From Wolfiporia cocos (Eukaryota > Basidiomycota > Agaricomycetes > Polyporales > Phaeolaceae): DNA of 64,000 bases. The stretch covers positions 620,001 through 684,000 of the forward strand of contig JACCLO010000013.1 in the NCBI GenBank assembly GCA_029448655.1. The letters are read 5' to 3'. The notes below the pieces were generated by a model. That model ran no database searches and was not told the origin of the DNA. It was given only the letters and a program-made list of their open reading frames with translations. Made by a program: the position numbers and the translations under genes. Below are positions 57,958 to 64,000 of the stretch, in pieces. Within the stretch, counting starts at the first letter, position 1. The number at the start of each line of letters is the position of its first letter.

Positions 57958-58108
57958 ATTTTATTGTCACAGTAGATTAATCTGCCGCAGCTAGCAGATT
58001 AATCTGCGTGCAAACCTAGCTCGCAACTGCGATTTCTTAAGCGAAGGGCAGTTGGCAGATTAAGATAATTGACTGAAGTCCCTCTGCACTGCTCTCCTTA
58101 CCTCAGAG

Positions 58109-59633
58109 GTGGTCGTCCACTGCCTTACCGACTATATCTGGCTTGTCCATAGCCTCGCAATAGATAACGACCGTGCGCTGCGCATCGCGCGTACCTTTCA
58201 TGCTCTTGAAAAGCATCCAAGCGCTTGGAATCTTTCTATGCGGAACTCGGTGTCCCTCATAGCCCAGATGCCCATTTCTTTACTCTGGCGACAACGTACA
58301 AAGCGGGCGAGCAAAGCAACAACTTCGAATACGTGAGGCCACTCAAAGGATCGGACGTTTTCTGCGCTACCTTCCTTGCCGCTGAATGTGACGGCGCACA
58401 GCGACAGATCGTCGTCAAGTCCGTCGAGCGATATGGCGACAGAGCACATAAGCTTCTTGCCAAGGAAGGCCTCGCTCCCGAGCTCTTCTACTACGGCGAC
58501 ATCTGGCTTTCTGGACCTGAGCAGCGGGGCTGCGGCCCGCGCAAGATGGTGATCATAGAATATGTCGCGGGCATGACCGCAGAAGACGCGATGGACGAGA
58601 ACGATGGCATCCTCCCTGATGGCGTGCACGTCGCGGCGCGCCGCGCTGTCACAATCCGGTGACGTCCCATGCCGAAGGGCGCAAAGTCCTAGTGACGACC
58701 TAGAAAGCAAGTCCTAGTCGTCTAAGAGGGACCAATCCAACTGGAAAGGTCTTGTAGCGCATAGTCTCATACAGCAGAGGCGGAGGATAGGAAAAGGGAA
58801 TCGCCCCTAACACTCATGGCTTTACGCATAGAATGCTTAGATTGTTGAGTCTAGGGAATAAGCCCTAGACGCCTTTGTATTTATATACATGAGATAGCAT
58901 GTACACTATTGAGAGGCAAGACCGCCCTAAACTAAGGTGGTCTGTGCATAGTAGGCTGAGTAAGCCTAATGGTGACATACTGTGTGTGCTACCCTAAAGA
59001 TAGCTCACTTGGATTAGTAACAACCCCATATAGATGTATGAGGTCACTATGATGTCAGTAATGACGCTGCCAGGCTTGGGCTAGGCTAATGATGTCACTA
59101 TGACATAGTTATGGTGCCTAGTAACGTCTAGGCTTAGATTGAAGAGATAGGGTCACCTGACAAGGCGCCTGTGATGGTACCTGGTGCCGCTATCTAATCT
59201 GAGAAGTTAGTGGATCACGTGACCTACTAAATTGAGGTCACGTGACTCGCTAACTTTTGGGAGGCAGTAGCGCCTTTGGTAATACGCTTAAGGCGCAAGT
59301 TTGGAGGTCAATAGACCAGAGGAGAAGGCTGCATGACTTTATTTATCCGTGACACGCGCTGTGAGCTTTCTGCATGAGCATGGGATGGTGCATGGTGACG
59401 TGCAGCTGCCGAACCTCATCATTGAGCAGGGTCGCGAAAGTCACGATGTGGGAGATAGAGTGAATGTTGTGGATTTTAATTAGGCTGGCGAGGAGGGCAT
59501 GATGCGGTATCCGCTGCATTTGTCGACCGCGATTAGGTATGTAGCTGGAGTGGGGGATTATGAACTAATCACGGCTGCGCGGGATGAAGAAATGGTGGCG
59601 AGGTTACAGCAGTTATGTATCCTTTCGGATTGA
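58109..59633 (+). pseudogene. Kinase-like protein, copy 2, multiply broken
   Basis: This copy of 44188-45000 carries the same in-frame TAG (59481-59483). It also lacks one A in the run after GCTCTTG (58202-58210; copy 1 has one more A), which shifts the frame. It is further split by a solo LTR (58647-59354) just before the catalytic-loop region (HEHGMVHGDV). The tail reads on to the TGA at 59631-59633. Confidence 0.8.
58647..59354. mobile_element. Solo LTR inserted in kinase-like pseudogene
   Basis: This 708-bp block begins TGTCACAATCCGG and ends CCGTGACA. CGCGC stands on both sides (58642-58646 and 59355-59359). Copy 1 has the uninterrupted site. The TGTCAC/GTGACA inverted ends and 5-bp duplication identify an LTR left after recombination. 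No coding sequence inside. Confidence 0.9.
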
Positions 59634-60044
59634 GCTACTGCAGCGGGATCAAGCATACATTGACAATACTTAGGAGACGTTCAAAAATGAGCGCGGCATC
59701 ATCGTAAAGCTCGAACCATACCGCCATTCGGGGTGTGTTCACGATCCCCAGGGATGTAATGAGCGGCACATAAGGCTCACAATTCGGATATTGTAACGGG
59801 GTACACGAGATGCACTAGGGTCCACAGAGTACCCCTACACTACGCCCTTTGACTCCTCAGTCCTACAAAGATGACATGGACATCCTATTTCGTTATCATG
59901 GGCCATGATGAATATACTAGGTGCACTATCCAAATATTGTTCGTATCGCACATGGGAGTATGGAAATAGCACAATCTCACGCTATTTTCGGCACACTTGA
60001 GCAGGGAGAAATGTGATCCGCTGCCAAACGAAAGCAACGCATTG

Positions 60045-60211
60045 TAGTCTCGGTTCCAGACCTTATACCTGTGGCGCCTGCAGCCCGGACATGTCCGGGC
60101 GGAGTGCGAAGAAATATTGCAGGTGCCACTGTGCTTGCAATATGTTTTTCGCACTCCGCTCGGGTTCTCCCGAGCGGCAGCAGCCACGTGCAAGGGCTGG
60201 GGACGAGACTA
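60045..60211. mobile_element. Hairpin inverted-repeat element 1
   Basis: It starts TAGTCTCGGTTCCAGAC and ends with its imperfect inverse (GGCTGGGGACGAGACTA). Inside is the perfect palindrome GCCCGGACATGTCCGGGC. GCGGAGTGCGAAGAAATATT pairs with a distant partner ending TCGCACTCCGC. The whole block can fold into stacked stems. Confidence 0.75.
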
Positions 60212-60312
60212 AAACTGGGGAGGGGCAAGCTCGGTTCAAAAAGTGTCCCACAGAATGATTGAGTTCAAACCCCGCACCTACCAAATTCAGTGACCGCAGA
60301 TTAGATTGACTC

Positions 60313-60464
60313 TAGTCTCGGTCCCAGACGTTCGGAGCGGTGCCACACGGATGAGGCCGAGCGGATATCGAAAAAAAAATGTGCTACAGCGCGACCCGAG
60401 CATTTTTTTTCGATGTCCGCTCGGTGACTGCCGCGCGCTGTAGAGTGGCTGGAACCGAGACTAG
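60313..60464. mobile_element. Hairpin inverted-repeat element 2
   Basis: It starts TAGTCTCGGTCCCAGAC and ends CTGGAACCGAGACTAG. ATTGACTC on each side (60305-60312 and 60465-60472) looks like a target duplication. An inner stem CCGAGCGGATATCGAAAAAA pairs with TTTTTTCGATGTCCGCTCGG around 60397-60424. Same family as element 1, opposite inner loops. Confidence 0.8.
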
Positions 60465-60472
60465 ATTGACTC

Positions 60473-61040
60473 CTAGTAGCGCTGACACGAGCCTTGCCGC
60501 TGATGGCCTTGACATGCCGCTGTCAAAGGGCCCGCAAGAATGTGGTATAGCACCATTGTCCGGTATAGTACATGGAACTTATTAGATGCGTTACAAACTA
60601 TATGGCCAGCTGCACCTGGAAATGCGGGATACCACAGGTGTGCAATTGGTGCGCACGTTAAGCGCAACGCGCCAAATCACATGACGCATGTGTATGCCCT
60701 TGAAACCACTGCCTCGCTATATAATGGAAATGGCGCGATTTGAAGAAAATCCATCCCGGAGCATCGATGTAGATATATTTAATACACATTTAGTCTCACT
60801 ACACCAAGGCATGAAAAGCACTCCTTGATTATCTGTAGAAAAATACCATGGTCCAGCGAGCGCTACAGGTCACCAGCGAGCGCTACAGGTCAGCAGTGGA
60901 CGCCATGCAATCAAATCCTAACATTAGACGCTGTCGAGATAAAGGGTACAAGCGCGCAAGTAGCGCGCGCTAACTCGCTCAGACAGAGGACATCCGGGAG
61001 ATGCCGTTGGCACAGGATTGCCCCTCCCCACTAAAACTGT
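60473..61040. other. Inserted sequence of unknown origin
   Basis: This is absent from copy 1 of the duplication and without a recognised gene. A direct repeat (CCAGCGAGCGCTACAGGTCA, then CCAGCGAGCGCTACAGGTCAG) lies near 60853-60893. Confidence 0.4.
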
Positions 61041-61744
61041 ACATTAATGATGCACAATCCCGCATGTGACTGTTGATTAACGATATGACTCCAATGTCCG
61101 CGGATTTTCAGTATTGAGCAATTGACAGATGGAGCATATCCACCTAATGTTACATGAAGCTTGAACATAGCTTCTGACCACCCTAATTCTTTATACATAG
61201 CCTACTCGCGGCGTTGCCTCAGTACGCCCTGTAATTTATCTACGAGCAGTGCTAGATGCCCCAATGTTCTGATCCCCAGGGGATTTAGCTGGCCCAGACT
61301 GTTGTGACAAGCGCGTCTGAGGCCTAAGATCAGAGATCATCAAAGGAGCCAAATAAACTGCATCATGTCGAACAAGCTTAAGCTGAGTCTTTGGCAATGT
61401 CTCCAAGTGATCTGCAGTTATTGAGTATGGTGCACGTTCCAGCAGTTCTCACTGAATGGGAGAAATCTTCGACAGGCCTCATACTGATTGTGAGTTTTTA
61501 GGCCCCCATACAAACCAAAGGAAGATATGAGCGAAGCATCTTTGTTTCTTGCTCACTTTTTCTCACGTCTAACATAAGAACAGCACTACATCATCAATTC
61601 ATCTTTCAAATGAAACCTAGACAGATGGTTTCGTCGGTTCAAGATGGTCGTAAGTGGTCGCTGCCATGAAATTACTATATAACAAGTATGGTTAGTGTGA
61701 GCAGCACGTTACCGCGAGTACGGTTACCGAGACCTCTTCATTCA
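61041..61744. other. Duplicated non-coding spacer, copy 2
   Basis: It matches about 45480-46202 with small differences. No gene is seen. Confidence 0.5.
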
Positions 61745-63612
61745 ATGGGCACTGCTTCCGTTTCGTCTCATCATCTCAATGCGACGCTGGGCGCCTTCTT
61801 GCTAGGTGCGTTCTCTGCCATGCCCGGACCAACATAATCTCCACTCATCGTTATATGGATTTAGGCAACATCTTCACTGCAATGTACGTGATGACTAGCC
61901 TCAGCCTGATACTGTGAGGTGCTTACTGGTAGCGCCGTAGATTATTTGGATTTACGACTCTCCAGACGTATATATATATTGTCAACAGGAACCTCGATCC
62001 GCTTTCCACTCGCATTTCGGTAGTACATGATTTCCTTCAGTTTTAAGCACCTTTTGACGTTTCCCAAGATTTGCTTCCTATGGTAGCGGTGGTCATTTAT
62101 TGCTTCGTTTAACATTTCACGACGATTCAATAGGCTGATCGACTGCGCACACTTGACAATTTTGACGTACATGACATTCACGTACACTATTGTCGATTTC
62201 AGTGACTATTTCGCAATTGAGGAAATCATTTGGTGAGTTTTGATTATGACTTTCAGTGCATTGTGAAACAATACTGACGTCTCGACTCGAATGCAGGTGT
62301 TTACCGGTAAGCATTTAAAACATACGGCAATAAATCGAGATCAATATCAAGCGTCAGGTGATTGTCCTACTCATGGTACATTGATATATGTGTATATCAA
62401 TCGTTGTATCTAACAACTGCCCAGGCATTGAGCGATATTGTAGTCCGATGGTGAGAAAAGCTTCTCGAATGTCTACAGAAGAGGCGCTAATAGCACAACT
62501 TCACAGCTTGTTCTGTCAGCGCATTTACAAACGTAAGTAGGTTATAACAGGAAGTGAGTATGGTATTTGATGTGCATGCGAGTGAGTGGGGGTGACTGTA
62601 GGCTCGTAATTCCCATCGTAAGGATCAAATTTGTGTATATTCTGGTTTTTCTGCAACTGCTCACCTTAGTGTATTGACTGAATAGCTGGTCACTGGGTTG
62701 ACTGCTTTTGGTATGTTCTACTGTTGCGCTTGCAGGAAAAGGTTTACATGACTTTACTGAGCTGTGTCTGTAGTGCTTGCTATGAGTACGTTTATTGGCT
62801 TTAAAGGTTTTCATCCGGAGAATAATGTACGCCTGATTTGTAGTTGCTGGTCTCAAACTGTGCGCTTCATCCTTTTATAAGGCTATTAGCTCACCGCCCG
62901 TTAGTTGCACAGTCAACCGCTTCAATGCCCTCACCACCGGGATCATCAGAGTAACCCCTGCATGTTTATAGTAACAATGAAGCAAAGCTGATTGCACATC
63001 GATTTACTCCAGTCTTTGCTTTACGCTACCCTTAGTCTTGATGCTTTCGGCGATATAATGATCGCAGCGGTACTCTGTATGCTTTTGCGGAGGAATACGG
63101 TTCTTCTCAAGTGCGAACCGCCATTGCTAATGTGCGGTGGTTTCTAACATTCCAGCCTTTTCCAGACTTGAGACGGCCGTCAACACGTTGATATTGTACA
63201 CCATCGAGACGGGCTTGTTGACGAGGTGTGTACTCATCGTTGATGTTCTATCAGCTTAGCAGCCTACATGAGAATGCACAGCATCTGCGCAATAACATGC
63301 TTTATACTGGTATGTCAATGAATAAATCTTGAGTCTCCTGTTGACGGCGATTACAGTATGCGACGATGCCACACAATTATATATATGTTGCGATGTTTCT
63401 GGTCCTCACCAGGCGTGAGTGATCATGGCGTGCAATTGATAAATGTCAAGCTCATGCTCCGCATAGTCGCCTTGAACTCCTTGCTTGCAATGCTAAACGC
63501 AAGACGCAGTCTGCGTGAGACGGGAGGCCTCGCATCGGCTACATCGAGTGCGCAGATACACATCTGCAAGTGCATCACCGCGGAATGGGACAAAAGTCAT
63601 TCTGCAGTATAG
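61745..63612 (+). CDS. DUF6534-family membrane protein, gene D
   Basis: This is the copy of gene C in the second duplication. The start is MGTASVSSSHHLNATLGAFL. The LFGFTTLQTYIYIVNRNLDP exon is unchanged, and the tail ends DKSHSAV at 63612. It differs from gene C by scattered substitutions and a 3-nt gain near 63100 that keeps frame. The IVALNSLLAMLNARRSLRE block is conserved. Exons were inferred by matching to gene C, so shared errors are possible. Function unknown. Confidence 0.6.
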
Positions 63613-64000
63613 GAAGCGAAGGATAGCTCGACACGTCGCTCATGTCAAACCTTGTTGACCAAGGACTTTGTTTCTTCACATATCGCGTTTCTGTCGCATT
63701 GTGGACTATGCAAACAGGTATAAACTGTAGTATATGTGAAGATCCCAATCATTTATCTCGCGCGCAGTAGCATGTTGCACATGCTAATATACTAGAATTC
63801 GCTGACCGTAGTGGCTTCTCACATCCGAAGATCTGATGTTCGGGCTGTTATTACATAATGGTCAGAGCTAATAATGTATTTGTGTCATTGTCGACTCCGG
63901 ATTGCCGAACGCGCGGACCAAGCACGTTGATATCCGATACCGATTCATTCAATTTGTGCAAGATTCCTGCGCCGCTGTCCTCACCTACCTCCCTACCTAC
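63613..64000. other. End of duplication copy 2 and flank
   Basis: Similarity to copy 1 ends at about 63775, in GCACATGC. The rest shows no recognised feature before the window edge. Confidence 0.4.

Larger units (their letters stand above)
57366..58083. mobile_element. tRNA-bearing inverted-repeat element B
   Basis: This 718-bp block begins GTAGAGTTTCAGTC and ends GACTGAAGTCCCT. CTGCGCTG and CTGCACTG flank it, an 8-bp duplication with one change. Copy 1 has the single site CTGCGCTG. Inverted arms of roughly 200 bp each carry two AGATTAATCT palindromes and then a tRNA-like module. The modules are inverted copies of each other with 3' ends outward. The middle 290 bp is unique and AT-rich. No protein is encoded. 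Confidence 0.88.
53606..63775 (+). repeat. Segmental duplication, copy 2
   Basis: This is the direct-orientation partner of 40878-49783, beginning at the same AAGCTTCGAACGCG. Added blocks absent from copy 1 are 54546-56316, 56464-56931, 57366-58083, 58647-59354 and about 60045-61040. Between them the two copies align base by base with few differences. Confidence 0.9.

Overview
The window looks like nuclear DNA of a basidiomycete, most likely an agaricomycete and possibly Polyporales. Its genes carry many 45-60 nt introns. It holds families typical of these fungi: DUF6533 and DUF6534 membrane proteins, an F-box protein, a kinase-like pseudogene, and the expanded 'SSGTGKSR' P-loop family. Housekeeping genes are recognisable from conserved residues once spliced. 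Exon borders were worked out by hand from GT/AG sites and frame, so they are predictions.

Positions 1-34000 are gene-rich. In order they hold a RING-finger/coiled-coil gene (+), a Gpt2/Sct1-type glycerol-3-phosphate acyltransferase (-), ribosomal protein S14/uS11 (-), a tiny helix-turn-helix protein (+), an F-box-type gene (+) and a DUF6534 membrane protein (+). A second RING/coiled-coil gene (+), paralogous to the first, follows. Then come a DUF6533 membrane protein (-), the v-SNARE synaptobrevin (+), a Kin4-type protein kinase with a UBA-like segment (-), and a frameshifted P-loop ATPase pseudogene (+). The genes are unrelated in function and do not form a pathway or cluster. They serve lipid synthesis, translation, secretion, kinase signalling and possibly ubiquitin transfer.

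Positions 33700-64000 are repeat-rich. A 933-bp miniature LTR element with near-identical 243-bp LTRs sits just after the pseudogene. A second DUF6534 gene, a precise 8 x 30 bp minisatellite and a GC-rich low-complexity island follow. Then a segment carrying a kinase-like pseudogene and a DUF6534 gene occurs twice in direct orientation (40878-49783 and 53606-63775). Each copy serves as the empty-site control for insertions in the other. Copy 1 gained a LINE-like ORF1-only element and two inverted-repeat elements. Copy 2 gained LTR-type insertions, a 468-bp unit, hairpin elements and a tRNA-bearing inverted-repeat element.

The most unusual signal is a pair of inverted-repeat elements at 55340-56013 and 57366-58083. 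They share their outermost bases and 8-bp target duplications. Their arms differ but follow one plan: paired CAGATNNATCTG palindromes plus two outward-reading tRNA-like modules.
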